Assembly (NCBI RefSeq): GCF_900143185.1
Contig: NZ_FSRQ01000001.1
Span: 1,488,001-1,552,000 of the forward strand
Length of the DNA stretch: 64,000 bases
Direction: 5' to 3'
From: Chryseobacterium scophthalmum
GTDB lineage: Bacteria > Bacteroidota > Bacteroidia > Flavobacteriales > Weeksellaceae
Under the pieces are notes generated by a model that saw only the letters and a list, made by a program, of their open reading frames with translations, was not told the DNA's origin and ran no database searches. The position numbers were made by a program, and so were the translations under genes. Below are positions 15,884 to 24,401 of the stretch, piece after piece (within the stretch, counting starts at the first letter, position 1; every line of letters starts with the position of its first letter).

Positions 15884-18655
15884 ATGGAGAAAAAGTTTTG
15901 GTTACTGCTCTTTGTAATCAGCAGTTTATTATTAAATGCTCAAAAATTAAGCATAGACGGAAAAGTTTTAAACTTTGAAAAAAAACCAATTGAAAATGTC
16001 ACCGTTTATTTATTGAAACAAAAAGATTCCTCTATTGTTAATTATACACCAACCAACAGCGAAGGAAAATTCTCTCTAAAAACTGATGAGTTCTCAGAAT
16101 CAACTATTCTAAAAATTGATGCTGAAAAATATATTACGTACTCAAAAAGTTTTGATGTTATTAAACAATCGGTTTCGCTTGGAGAAATTGAACTGGAGAA
16201 AAACTCTGTTCAAAATATTGAAGAAGTAACAATTTCAGCTTCGCCTGTTAAAATTAAAAAAGATACGATCGAGTTTAATGCTTCTGCAATAAAAGTAAGA
16301 CCAGACAGTAAAATTGAAGAACTTTTAAAACAGATTCCGGGTGTTGAAGTCAGCAACGACGGAAAAATTACCGTTAACGGGAAAGAAGTCGACCAGATCA
16401 TGATCAACGGAAAACCTTTTTTCGACAAAGACGGAAAAATTGCATTACAAAATCTTCCGGCAGATATTATTAAAAATATTCAGTTTACCACTACAAAAAC
16501 CAAAGAAGAAGAATTGAGTGGTAAAGCTCCGAAATCGAAGAATACCACCATCAATTTTACTATAGACGAAAAGAAAAACAAAGGTTTACTATCGCGTTTA
16601 ACAGTTGGTTACGGCTCTGATGAGCGCTATGAAGGCAGCTTACTTTTAAGTTATTTTAAAAAAGATTCAAAGATCAGTCTTTTGGCATCTTCTAATAATA
16701 TCAATTCTCAGGGTTTTTCTAATGATGAGGTTTTCGACAGTATGGGACACGGAAGAAATTCATGGCTTATGCAGGGTGGATCTGTCATTAGTGACGGCGG
16801 AAATACGTATTACACACAAGGTGGGAACAATACCAAAGGAATTCAGCGCAGTACGACCGTAGGATTTAATTACAGTGATAAATTCGACAAAAAAACAGAT
16901 TTGGAATCTTTGAGTGTAATGCACATCGATAATAATCTCGAAACAAGATCAAGAGTTTCCAGAACCACTTTATTACCGGAATTTACGTTAAAAACAAACT
17001 CTGAAAGCAACGGAGAAAATGATAGCCAACAGTATAGTTTTGCTGCTTCAGCAAGAATAAAAATAGATTCTCTTACCAATATTTATTTTTCACCTAACTT
17101 TTCACGAACAGAAGGTTTTAATTTCAGCAATTCAAAATCATCTACTCTAAAAGATAATTTACTTCTGAATGAAAGCGAATCGTTTACAAGTTCTAAAACA
17201 GAGAACAATAATTTCTCGCCCAATCTTTATTTTTCAAGAAAATTTAAAAAGAAAGGCCGTGTTTGGTCAGCCAATATAAACACTACGATCTCAGAATCTA
17301 AAAGGGAAAACACCAATAATTCCCAAACTATTTTCTACCAAACCGCAGATCCAAATGATATAAGAAATCAAGTTTCCAAGACAAAAAATCAAACCAACAG
17401 ATACCGTTTTACAACAGCCTATTCTGAGCCTTTATCCGATTCATCAAATGTAACTGTGAACTTAACTTACGAAAATAAATTAACCAGAAATTTAAGAGAT
17501 GTAAATGATTTTGATTTGAGTAATGGACAATATTCTGACTATAATGATGCTTTATCGAATACGATGAGCCAAAAAAACAGCCAATTTAAACCTGAAATAT
17601 CTTATGAGCTCAATAAAAAGAAAATCAATTTTTGGGCATCGGCCAATTTGGATATTACAGATATGAATGTGAATTCGTTTTTCAACAGTCAGCGATACAA
17701 CTTTCAAAATAACTTTGCTTTGCCCGGCTATAGTTTAAATCTTCAATATCAGTTTTCAGACAATAAAAGTCTGAGTATTTACAATAGCGCAGATTTTTCG
17801 ATTCCTACTGCAGAACAGCTTACGCCGTTTACAGATAATATGAATCCTTTGATTACTTACAAAGGAAATCCAGATTTGAAAAACAGGTGGCAAAACTCAT
17901 CTTATATCTATTACAGCAATTATAATATCTTGAAAAACATGAACTATTATATGAGCTTAAGTTTCAACTACTACAATAATGATGTGACCAACTATTCTTA
18001 CTATGACGATTCTGGAAAGCAGTTTTCTACCTACGTCAATATAAGTGGAAACAAATATGTAAACCTTGGTGGTGGCTTTTCTAAAACATTCAAATGGAAA
18101 CAGAATAAACTTATTTTAAACCCTAGATTTAATATGAATTATGGCTACAACAGAGGTTTTATCAACACACAGCAGTTTACCAGTGAAACATACAGCATCA
18201 ACCCTGGTTTTAATCTTACGTATGAATTGAAAGAAAAATTCACCATCAAACCGTCTTATTCATTAGGCTATAATTTCTCCGAATACAGCAATTACAGTGT
18301 TGGAAATGTGAAAACAAGCAATCAAATCCTTAAAATGGAGTTGACCAATTATATTTTTAAAACTAAACTTGTCTTCGGAAATGATTTTGAATACAACACG
18401 ACCTCAAACATCGCGCCTGGTTTCAAAAGAGACTTCTACTTTTGGAATACAAGTTTGGGATATTCATTTTTCAACAAACAGTTGACCGCAAAAGTGAAAG
18501 TATATGATGTTCTTAATCAAAACCAAAGTGTAAGACGTACTATTACCAACACTTATTTTGAAGACAGAGAAGATTTAATTCTAAAACGTTATGTCATGTT
18601 TTCTTTAACCATGAAACTAAACAAATTTGCTGGAAAGAAAGCTGAAGTAAAATAA
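15884..18655 (+). CDS. Outer membrane beta-barrel protein, TonB-receptor-like (OMP_b-brl_3 type)
   Basis: The 923-residue protein has a signal peptide (MEKKFWLLLFVISSLLLNAQ) and a CarboxypepD_reg-like Ig module (KLSIDGKVLNFEKKPIENV to about residue 100). A plug-like region follows, with IPGVEVSNDGKITVNGKEVDQI and NLPADIIKNIQF. The remaining ~650 residues are aromatic- and Asn-rich barrel strands. No TonB box or SusD partner is evident. This architecture is often annotated as outer membrane beta-barrel family protein; the ligand is unknown. Confidence 0.88.
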   Translation: MEKKFWLLLFVISSLLLNAQKLSIDGKVLNFEKKPIENVTVYLLKQKDSSIVNYTPTNSEGKFSLKTDEFSESTILKIDAEKYITYSKSFDVIKQSVSLGEIELEKNSVQNIEEVTISASPVKIKKDTIEFNASAIKVRPDSKIEELLKQIPGVEVSNDGKITVNGKEVDQIMINGKPFFDKDGKIALQNLPADIIKNIQFTTTKTKEEELSGKAPKSKNTTINFTIDEKKNKGLLSRLTVGYGSDERYEGSLLLSYFKKDSKISLLASSNNINSQGFSNDEVFDSMGHGRNSWLMQGGSVISDGGNTYYTQGGNNTKGIQRSTTVGFNYSDKFDKKTDLESLSVMHIDNNLETRSRVSRTTLLPEFTLKTNSESNGENDSQQYSFAASARIKIDSLTNIYFSPNFSRTEGFNFSNSKSSTLKDNLLLNESESFTSSKTENNNFSPNLYFSRKFKKKGRVWSANINTTISESKRENTNNSQTIFYQTADPNDIRNQVSKTKNQTNRYRFTTAYSEPLSDSSNVTVNLTYENKLTRNLRDVNDFDLSNGQYSDYNDALSNTMSQKNSQFKPEISYELNKKKINFWASANLDITDMNVNSFFNSQRYNFQNNFALPGYSLNLQYQFSDNKSLSIYNSADFSIPTAEQLTPFTDNMNPLITYKGNPDLKNRWQNSSYIYYSNYNILKNMNYYMSLSFNYYNNDVTNYSYYDDSGKQFSTYVNISGNKYVNLGGGFSKTFKWKQNKLILNPRFNMNYGYNRGFINTQQFTSETYSINPGFNLTYELKEKFTIKPSYSLGYNFSEYSNYSVGNVKTSNQILKMELTNYIFKTKLVFGNDFEYNTTSNIAPGFKRDFYFWNTSLGYSFFNKQLTAKVKVYDVLNQNQSVRRTITNTYFEDREDLILKRYVMFSLTMKLNKFAGKKAEVK

Positions 18656-18756
18656 AACCAACGTTTATATATTGAAATGATCAGAAGAAATTCTGGTCTT
18701 TTTTTGTAATATTAACTAATTATTTTATTAATAAATTAGCGTCAAAATTTTTATCA

Positions 18757-20616
18757 ATGAAGAACTACTTTTCAATGTTGTTGATGTTTTTGTTTTTTGT
18801 GGGAACTGCACAAAATACGCCACCAAAAGACACGTATGTAAAAGACAATTACACCAAGCAGGAATTTTATATTCCAATGCGTGATGGTACAAAATTATTT
18901 ACAGCAGTTTACATTCCGAAAGATATTTCAAATAAGAATAAATATCCTTTTTTGATGCAGAGAACCTGCTATAATATTGCGCCTTATGGTGAAAATGAAT
19001 ACAAACAGAGAATTGGCCCAAATCAGTTTTTAATGAAAGACAAATATATTTTTGTGTATCAGGATGTTCGCGGAAGATATATGAGTGAAGGGATCTTCAC
19101 GAATATGACTCCACAGGTTGAGAGAAAAACCAAGAAAGATGTTGACGAAAGTACAGATACCTACGACACGGTAGAATATTTGGTTAAAAACATCAAACAC
19201 AACAACGGAAAAGTGGGTCAGTTCGGAACTTCATATCCCGGATTTTATACTGCGGTAGGTACTTTGGCGCAACATCCGGCTTTGGTAGCATCTTCTCCAC
19301 AAGCTCCGATTTCAGATTTCTGGAACGACGATTTTATGCACAACGGAAGATTTATGTTGGGTTATTTTAAAACATTTCCGGTTTTTGGAGTTCAGAAAAC
19401 CAAACCTGAAAACAAAGCTTGGTACACCGATTCTATGATCAAAGCCACTTCTGAAGACGGTTTAAAATTCTACAGAGACATGGGAACATTGAAAGATGGT
19501 TATGAAAAATACTACAAAAATAATTTCTTCATGACTGAAATAATGAATCACTCCAATTTTGATGAATTTTGGCAGAAAAGAAATCTTTTGCCACATCTTA
19601 AAAACATCAATCATGCAGTAATGACAGTTGGTGGATGGTTTGATGCAGAAGATCTTTCAGGACCTTTAAATATTTACAAAACCATTGAAAAAACAAGCCC
19701 GAAAGCTAAAAACACCATCGTGATGGGACCATTTTCTCACGGAGGTTGGGGACGAGAAGAAGGAAAACATTTTCATAATCAAATTTACTTCGGTGACAGC
19801 ATCGCAACGTATTATCAGAAAAATGTTGAAACGAAATTTTTCAATCATTATCTAAAAGGAAATGCAAAACAGGACGCAGATTTACCTGAAGCTTTAATGT
19901 ACGATACCGGAGCAAAACAATGGCGAGAATTTACAACGTATCCTCCAAAAGAAGCAAAAAAAGTTAACTTTTACTTAGCCAACGGAACTTTAAAGAACAA
20001 TGCACAACAAGGATTTTCTGAATATTACAGCGACCCAAATAACCCAGTTGTAAGTTCAGATAATCTGAAAGATTTTAACGGATTTACTCCAAGAAATTAC
20101 ATGTCGGAAGATCAAAGATTCGCTGTCGGAAGACCCGATGTTTTGACTTTCACCACCGATATTTTAACAGAAGACATAACTTTTGCAGGAGAAATTTTGG
20201 CTAAATTAAATATCGCTTCAACTTCAACAGATGCTGATTTTGCAGTGAAATTGATCGATGTTTACCCTGAAGATTTTAAACCCACTGAAAAGAAAGACGG
20301 TGTGATCTATGGAAATTATCATCAAATGGTAAGAAGTGAAATTATGCCTGCAAGATTCAGAAACTCCAGAGAAAAAGGAGAAGCTTTGGTTGCCAATCAA
20401 AAAACTGCCGTGAATTTCAGATTGCAGGATGTTGTTCATACTTTTAAGAAAGGACATAAAATCCAGATACAAATCAGCTCGACATGGTTTCCATTATTTG
20501 CTATTAATCCTCAGAAATTCTTAGACAATCCGAATTTCTCGACGAAAGAAGATTATACGAAAGCGTTTATTAAAGTTTTTGAAGATTCTTCGATTGAAGT
20601 TGAGATTTTGAAATAA
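18757..20616 (+). CDS. CocE/NonD family X-Pro dipeptidyl-peptidase-like hydrolase
   Basis: The 619-residue protein has a signal peptide (MKNYFSMLLMFLFFVGTAQ) and a peptidase S15 alpha/beta-hydrolase domain. It shows FLMQRTCYN, QDVRGRYMSEG and the nucleophile elbow GTSYPG (Ser at about residue 161). A C-terminal beta-sandwich domain starts around NFYLANGTL. Relatives cleave X-Pro dipeptides, cocaine-type esters or beta-lactam esters, so the substrate cannot be assigned. Expected location is the periplasm. Confidence 0.9.
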   Translation: MKNYFSMLLMFLFFVGTAQNTPPKDTYVKDNYTKQEFYIPMRDGTKLFTAVYIPKDISNKNKYPFLMQRTCYNIAPYGENEYKQRIGPNQFLMKDKYIFVYQDVRGRYMSEGIFTNMTPQVERKTKKDVDESTDTYDTVEYLVKNIKHNNGKVGQFGTSYPGFYTAVGTLAQHPALVASSPQAPISDFWNDDFMHNGRFMLGYFKTFPVFGVQKTKPENKAWYTDSMIKATSEDGLKFYRDMGTLKDGYEKYYKNNFFMTEIMNHSNFDEFWQKRNLLPHLKNINHAVMTVGGWFDAEDLSGPLNIYKTIEKTSPKAKNTIVMGPFSHGGWGREEGKHFHNQIYFGDSIATYYQKNVETKFFNHYLKGNAKQDADLPEALMYDTGAKQWREFTTYPPKEAKKVNFYLANGTLKNNAQQGFSEYYSDPNNPVVSSDNLKDFNGFTPRNYMSEDQRFAVGRPDVLTFTTDILTEDITFAGEILAKLNIASTSTDADFAVKLIDVYPEDFKPTEKKDGVIYGNYHQMVRSEIMPARFRNSREKGEALVANQKTAVNFRLQDVVHTFKKGHKIQIQISSTWFPLFAINPQKFLDNPNFSTKEDYTKAFIKVFEDSSIEVEILK

Positions 20617-20621
20617 ACGAT

Positions 20622-20653
20622 AAAAAGCTGTTCGGTTTGAACAGCTTTTTTTG
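20622..20653 (+). terminator. Terminator after CocE-like gene
   Basis: A perfect 12-bp stem AAAAAGCTGTTC / GAACAGCTTTTT with loop GGTTT is followed by T residues, 5 bp after the stop. Confidence 0.9.
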
Positions 20654-20660
20654 TTTTAAT

Positions 20661-20734
20661 TCTCTCGCAGATCTTGCAGATAACGCAGATTTTTTAATAC
20701 AATCATCTGCAAAATTTGCTAAATCAGCGAGAGA
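20661..20734. repeat. CGCAGAT dyad repeat
   Basis: The arms TCTCTCGC (20661-20668) and GCGAGAGA (20727-20734) are perfect. Inside them the left side has three CGCAGAT-like words and the right side carries their complements with scattered mismatches. The left arm aligns without gaps to 23471-23500 (24 of 30 bases), so this is a dispersed element. It lies between two convergent genes. Confidence 0.7.
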
Positions 20735-20780
20735 AAAATTCTACATCACATTTACATTATAAACTTGCGTTAAAAAAAGT

Positions 20781-21392
20781 TCATTCCTCAATAGTTCTAA
20801 AAGTCAAATTTACTCTTGGAGTTTTTACTTTTGTCGTTGGCGGAAGCCGATGAAGCCAGTTTTCCTGCGTTATTCCTTTCATCACCAATAAACTTCCGTT
20901 TTCCAATGAAATATCAATTCTTTCTTTGGAAATCTTATGTTTAAAAGAAAACTTTCTTTCTGCTCCGAAAGTTAAAGAAGCAATTGCTCCATGTTTTTTC
21001 AGATCTTTTTCGCCGTCGCTGTGATATGCCATTCCTTCGCTTCCATCGTGATATAAATTGAGAAGACATGAATTATATGTTTCGCCTGAAGCCTCTTCAC
21101 ATTTTTGTCTTAATTGTAATAATTCAGGAGTCCAGAGTTTTGCATATTTTGTTCGGTTTGAGTAAGTATATTCAAATGCTTTTTCACCAAACCAGGCAAC
21201 TTTTCTCTTGGTATAGATTAGTTTTCCAAAGATGACCGCCTCGTCATTTTCCCAAGGGATTTGGTTGAATAAATATTGATAATATTTTTCGCATTCTTCA
21301 TCAGAAAAAATCTTTCCATAATATTCTGTGACACCGTCTTTGGGTAGAATATTGATAGGAAAATCTTGGATTTCGTCGAACAAACTAATCAT
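20781..21392 (-). CDS. AlkB-like alpha-ketoglutarate-dependent DNA repair dioxygenase
   Basis: The 203-residue protein matches the AlkB family. It has NLYHDGSEGMAYHSDGE with the iron ligands His-x-Asp (about residues 131-133), the distal His in NWLHRLPPT and the 2-oxoglutarate-binding Arg motif PRVNLTFR at the end. AlkB enzymes oxidatively remove methyl groups such as 1-methyladenine and 3-methylcytosine. The next gene upstream on the same strand is an Ada/Ogt-like methyltransferase, which supports alkylation repair. A 167-bp gap with a dyad repeat separates them. Confidence 0.92.
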   Translation of the reverse strand: MISLFDEIQDFPINILPKDGVTEYYGKIFSDEECEKYYQYLFNQIPWENDEAVIFGKLIYTKRKVAWFGEKAFEYTYSNRTKYAKLWTPELLQLRQKCEEASGETYNSCLLNLYHDGSEGMAYHSDGEKDLKKHGAIASLTFGAERKFSFKHKISKERIDISLENGSLLVMKGITQENWLHRLPPTTKVKTPRVNLTFRTIEE

Positions 21393-21408
21393 GTTATTTA
21401 TCTTTTAA

Positions 21409-21540
21409 TTTTGAACCATTAAGGTTTTATTAAGTAATTAAGAATATTAAGTTTAGCCTTGCTTTAAGCTACTTTTTTACAAAATCTATTTGATTTTCTT
21501 AACTGCACTTAACTTCTTAAAGCAACTTAATGGTTCAAAA
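21409..21540. repeat. Word-type dyad, TTTTGAACCATTAAG arms
   Basis: Exact 15-bp arms at 21409-21423 and 21526-21540 enclose 100 bp of related words (TTAAGTAATTAAG, GCTTTAAGC, CTTAACTTCTTAAAG). It fills the gap between the Ada-like and AlkB-like genes, which run in the same direction. Confidence 0.7.
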
Positions 21541-21559
21541 ATAATTTAATAAACTAATT

Positions 21560-22399
21560 TTAATACACTTTCGCACTTTCCCAGCCAATTATCAATTGTT
21601 TTCTATCGCTTCCCCACATATACCCGCCAATTTTCCCTGAAGATTGTATCACACGGTGACAAGGAATTAAAAATGCTACAGGATTACTTCCAATCGCGGT
21701 TCCAACTGCTCTTGAAGCTTTAGGATTTCCAATTTTATCGGCTAAATTTCCATAGGTTGATAATTTTCCCATTGGAATGGTCAGTAAACTTTCCCAGACT
21801 TTGAGCTGAAAATCTGTTCCTTTTAAATGAAGCTTGATGGTGTTAAGCTTTGACCAATCTTGATTGAAAATCGACAATGCGTTTTGCTGAAAATCGTCCT
21901 GTCTTTCAAAAAAAGATGCATTGGGAAATCTACTTTGTAGATCTCTCAATGCATTTTCTTTATCTTCTTCGAAAGCCATATAGCAGATCCCTTTTTCGGT
22001 GGAAGCTGTGATGATTTTTCCAAATGGGCTTTCAGAAAAGCTATAATTGATATTTAAATTCTTTCCGCCATTCTTATATTCTGCAGGCGACATTCCTTCA
22101 ATTTTCACAAACAGATCGTGCAATCTGCTTGTACTTGAAAGTCCGGTCTCTAATGCTGCGTCAAATAATGTGGCTTTTTCTTCTTTCAGTAAACTTTTTG
22201 CATGCTCAAGACTGATAAACTGCAAAAATTTCTTCGGACTTGTTCCTGCCCAATCAGTAAATATTCTCTGAAAATGTGCCGGACTCAGATTTACTTTTTC
22301 AGCAACCTCATCCAAATTAGGCTGAAGCTTAAAATTGCTCTGAATAAATTCTATCGCTTTGGCAATTCTCTGATAATCTATTTCGTCTTGTGTGAACAT
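21560..22399 (-). CDS. Ada-like regulator/methylated-DNA--cysteine S-methyltransferase (AraC + Ogt domains)
   Basis: The ATG at 22399 is chosen; an in-frame TTG at 22429 would add ten residues. The 279-residue protein has an N-terminal AraC-type HTH (about 10-105, with EVAEKVNLSPAHFQRIF and GLSSTSRLHDLFVKIEGMSP). A C-terminal O6-methylguanine methyltransferase domain follows, with the acceptor Cys in IPCHRVIQSSG and the family-typical GNPKASRAVGTAIGSNPVAF. The N-terminal zinc domain of E. coli Ada, which senses phosphotriester damage, is missing. Regulation by self-methylation there is therefore not expected. It is paired with AlkB. Confidence 0.92.
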   Translation of the reverse strand: MFTQDEIDYQRIAKAIEFIQSNFKLQPNLDEVAEKVNLSPAHFQRIFTDWAGTSPKKFLQFISLEHAKSLLKEEKATLFDAALETGLSSTSRLHDLFVKIEGMSPAEYKNGGKNLNINYSFSESPFGKIITASTEKGICYMAFEEDKENALRDLQSRFPNASFFERQDDFQQNALSIFNQDWSKLNTIKLHLKGTDFQLKVWESLLTIPMGKLSTYGNLADKIGNPKASRAVGTAIGSNPVAFLIPCHRVIQSSGKIGGYMWGSDRKQLIIGWESAKVY

Positions 22400-22467
22400 T
22401 TCATTTTGTTTTGTATCACAAATTTCCAAAGAAAAACTGAAAGAAAAAATCCGTTTCGTGCGGAATT

Positions 22468-23319
22468 TTAGTCTTTGTTGATGTGATAATATGCCAACAT
22501 TTTATAATACAGTTTTGCTGCTAAGAATGCACTTGGTTTTGAATAGGCAGAATCCATTAATTCAACGATATCAAAAGCAACAACGTTACATTTTTCGAAA
22601 ACTTTTCTTAATAATTCTAATGTTGGATACCATTGCAAGCCTCCTGGTTCCGGAGTTCCTGTTGAAGGTGCGATTGACGGGTCAAAAGCATCTAAATCGA
22701 TCGTAATATAAACGTTTCCTGAAACTTTTTCTAAAACATCATTTACCCAGTTTTCGTTGTTGGCAATTTCGTGAGCAAAAAATACTCTTCCTTCCGGTAA
22801 ATATTCAACTTCCTCAACATCCATAGAACGGATTCCAACCTGAACCAAATTATGCTTTTGATTCGCTTCAAAAACCGCACAAGCATGATTAGAAGTAGAA
22901 CCATGAAATTCCGGACGTAAATCTGTGTGAGCATCTAATTGTAAAACCGTAAGATTTTCAAATTTCTCTCCAACTGCACGAATCGAACCGATAGAAACTG
23001 AATGTTCTCCACCAAAAAGGGTAAACAATTTATCTGTTGCCAAAAGCTCTTTTGTTTTTTGATAAACCGCTTCTGTCATAGCTTCAGGTGTAGAGTTTTC
23101 AGAAACTTCTCCAGCTAAATAAACTCCTTCAAGATAAGGTTCTGTACCTGTTTCGATGTCGTAAAGCTCCATGTTTTCAGAAGCATCAAGGAATAATTCC
23201 GGGCCTTTGTCTGCACCCTTTCCCCAAGTTGAAGTTCCATCGTAAGGAACCGTTACCAAAACTACTTTTGAATTTTCTAATGAAGCATTTTCTTCAGGAA
23301 TTCCTGCGTATGTTTTCAT
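22468..23319 (-). CDS. speB: Agmatinase (ureohydrolase family)
   Basis: The 283-residue protein has all manganese-binding motifs of ureohydrolases: GGEHSVSIG around residue 101, DAHTDLRPEF around 124 and TIDLDAFDPSIAPSTGTPEPGG around 202. Agmatinase splits agmatine into putrescine and urea. The arginine decarboxylase gene, which makes agmatine, lies 1.1 kb away on the same strand beyond a HAD gene on the other strand. This context favours agmatinase over arginase or formimidoglutamase. Confidence 0.92.
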   Translation of the reverse strand: MKTYAGIPEENASLENSKVVLVTVPYDGTSTWGKGADKGPELFLDASENMELYDIETGTEPYLEGVYLAGEVSENSTPEAMTEAVYQKTKELLATDKLFTLFGGEHSVSIGSIRAVGEKFENLTVLQLDAHTDLRPEFHGSTSNHACAVFEANQKHNLVQVGIRSMDVEEVEYLPEGRVFFAHEIANNENWVNDVLEKVSGNVYITIDLDAFDPSIAPSTGTPEPGGLQWYPTLELLRKVFEKCNVVAFDIVELMDSAYSKPSAFLAAKLYYKMLAYYHINKD

Positions 23320-23367
23320 AATTTATAATTAAAAAATTAAATGATTTAAAGATTAAAATATTTGCGG

Positions 23368-23375
23368 CAAAGATA
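23368..23375 (-). promoter_or_regulatory. -7 box upstream of speB
   Basis: On the minus strand this reads TATCTTTG, a perfect match to TAnnTTTG, 48 bp before the speB ATG. No good -33 TTG is seen. Confidence 0.45.
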
Positions 23376-23408
23376 AGAAGAAGTTAGGAGAAAGCTGGAA
23401 GTTGGATG

Positions 23409-23552
23409 ATGGAAGCAGGAAGTTTTTATAAGCAAAATGAATATGTGATTGATATTTTATTAAATTTAAATCGTTCGCAGATCTTTTAGATTAAGCAGAT
23501 TATCTTTGAATCATCAGTAGTGAGCTTCCAGCATTCAGCTTCAGGCTTCCAT
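23409..23552. repeat. Word-type dyad (GGAAG/CTTCC) with nested CGCAGAT repeat
   Basis: ATGGAAGC at 23409-23416 pairs with GCTTCCAT at 23545-23552. The left flank repeats GGAAG words (AGCTGGAAG, AGCAGGAAG) and the right flank repeats CTTCC words (GAGCTTCCAG, CAGGCTTCC). Between them, 23471-23500 is a second copy of the CGCAGAT element found at 20661. Confidence 0.6.
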
Positions 23553-23562
23553 ACAAATTCCT

Positions 23563-23570
23563 TACCTTTG
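23563..23570 (+). promoter_or_regulatory. -7 box upstream of HAD gene
   Basis: TACCTTTG fits TAnnTTTG and lies 16 bp before the ATG at 23587, implying a very short leader. Confidence 0.45.
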
Positions 23571-23586
23571 TGAAAAATTCAAAAAT

Positions 23587-24246
23587 ATGTCCTTAAAAGC
23601 TGTGCTTTTCGATATGGATGGGGTAATTGTTGATACAGAACCGCTGCACAGAAAAGCTTATTTTAAAACATTCAACCAGCTAGAAATTGAAGTTTCTGAA
23701 GATTTGTATACTTCTTTCACCGGCGCTTCTACCAAAAGAGTTTGCGAAACTTTGATTTCTGAGTTTAATCTAACTCACACTCACGAAGATATCACCAATA
23801 TAAAAAGAACTCATTTTAAAGATTATTTTTACAATGATGCCGACTTTGATCTGATTCCCGGAGTGAGAAAACTGATTGAGCATTATTACGAAAATAACGT
23901 AAAATTAATTGTTGCTTCTTCAGCAAGTATGACCACCATCAACATGGTTTTTGAGAAATTTGGTTTGGAAAAATATTTCAGTGGAAAGATCAGCGGTGCC
24001 GATCTAAAAGAATCAAAACCTCATCCTGAAATTTTCCAGCTTGCTGCAAAAATGGCCAACGAACCGATTGAAAACTGCATGGTCATTGAAGATTCCACCA
24101 ATGGAATTTTAGCAGCGCACCGAGCCAATATTTTTTGTGCGGCTTATAAAAGCTTCCATTCTCACAATCAGGATTATAGTTTAGCAAATGTTGTTATTAC
24201 AGATTATTCCGAAATCGAAGTTGATAAAATTTCTAAACATTTTTAA
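23587..24246 (+). CDS. HAD-superfamily phosphatase/phosphoglucomutase-like hydrolase
   Basis: The 219-residue protein has HAD motif I at the N-terminus (FDMDGVIVDTEPLH), motif II Ser in IVASSASM, motif III Lys in GADLKESKPHP and motif IV VIEDSTNGILAA. The layout with a helical cap after motif I matches the beta-phosphoglucomutase/sugar-phosphatase branch. The physiological substrate is unknown. It lies between speB and speA but on the opposite strand, so a link to polyamines is not implied. Confidence 0.9.
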   Translation: MSLKAVLFDMDGVIVDTEPLHRKAYFKTFNQLEIEVSEDLYTSFTGASTKRVCETLISEFNLTHTHEDITNIKRTHFKDYFYNDADFDLIPGVRKLIEHYYENNVKLIVASSASMTTINMVFEKFGLEKYFSGKISGADLKESKPHPEIFQLAAKMANEPIENCMVIEDSTNGILAAHRANIFCAAYKSFHSHNQDYSLANVVITDYSEIEVDKISKHF

Positions 24247-24252
24247 AATATA

Positions 24253-24284
24253 AAAGCTCTCCGAATTGGAGAGCTTTGTTTTGT
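24253..24284 (+). terminator. Terminator after HAD gene
   Basis: A perfect 10-bp stem AAAGCTCTCC / GGAGAGCTTT with loop GAATT is followed by a T-rich stretch, 6 bp after the stop. Confidence 0.88.
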
Positions 24285-24292
24285 GTATCGCA

Positions 24293-24401
24293 TTTGTCAT
24301 TCTGAATGTAACGAAGTGGAGTGAAGAATCTCATAATTACTTTGAGATTGCTTTACTTCGACAAGCTCAGCATAAACTCTGCATTTGCTCCTCGCAATGA
24401 C
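24293..24401. repeat. Dispersed hairpin repeat, copy 2 (TTTGTCATTCTGA...TGAAGAATCT)
   Basis: The first 39 bp align to 12974-13012 with both conserved blocks at identical spacing. Here the element also has its right half: AATCTCA (24327-24333) pairs with TGAGATT (24343-24349), and GTCATT at the left end pairs with AATGAC at 24396-24401, overlapping the speA stop codon. Copy 1 lacks this right half. Confidence 0.7.

Noticed and set aside
22400..22429. TTG start for the Ada-like gene
   Set aside because: The ATG at 22399 gives the usual AraC-domain spacing; the ten extra residues show no family resemblance, though this cannot be excluded.
20661..23552. Possible CRISPR-like repeats (recurrent short words with spacing)
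   Set aside because: Repeats are few, imperfect, dyad-symmetric and not evenly spaced, and no cas genes are in the window.
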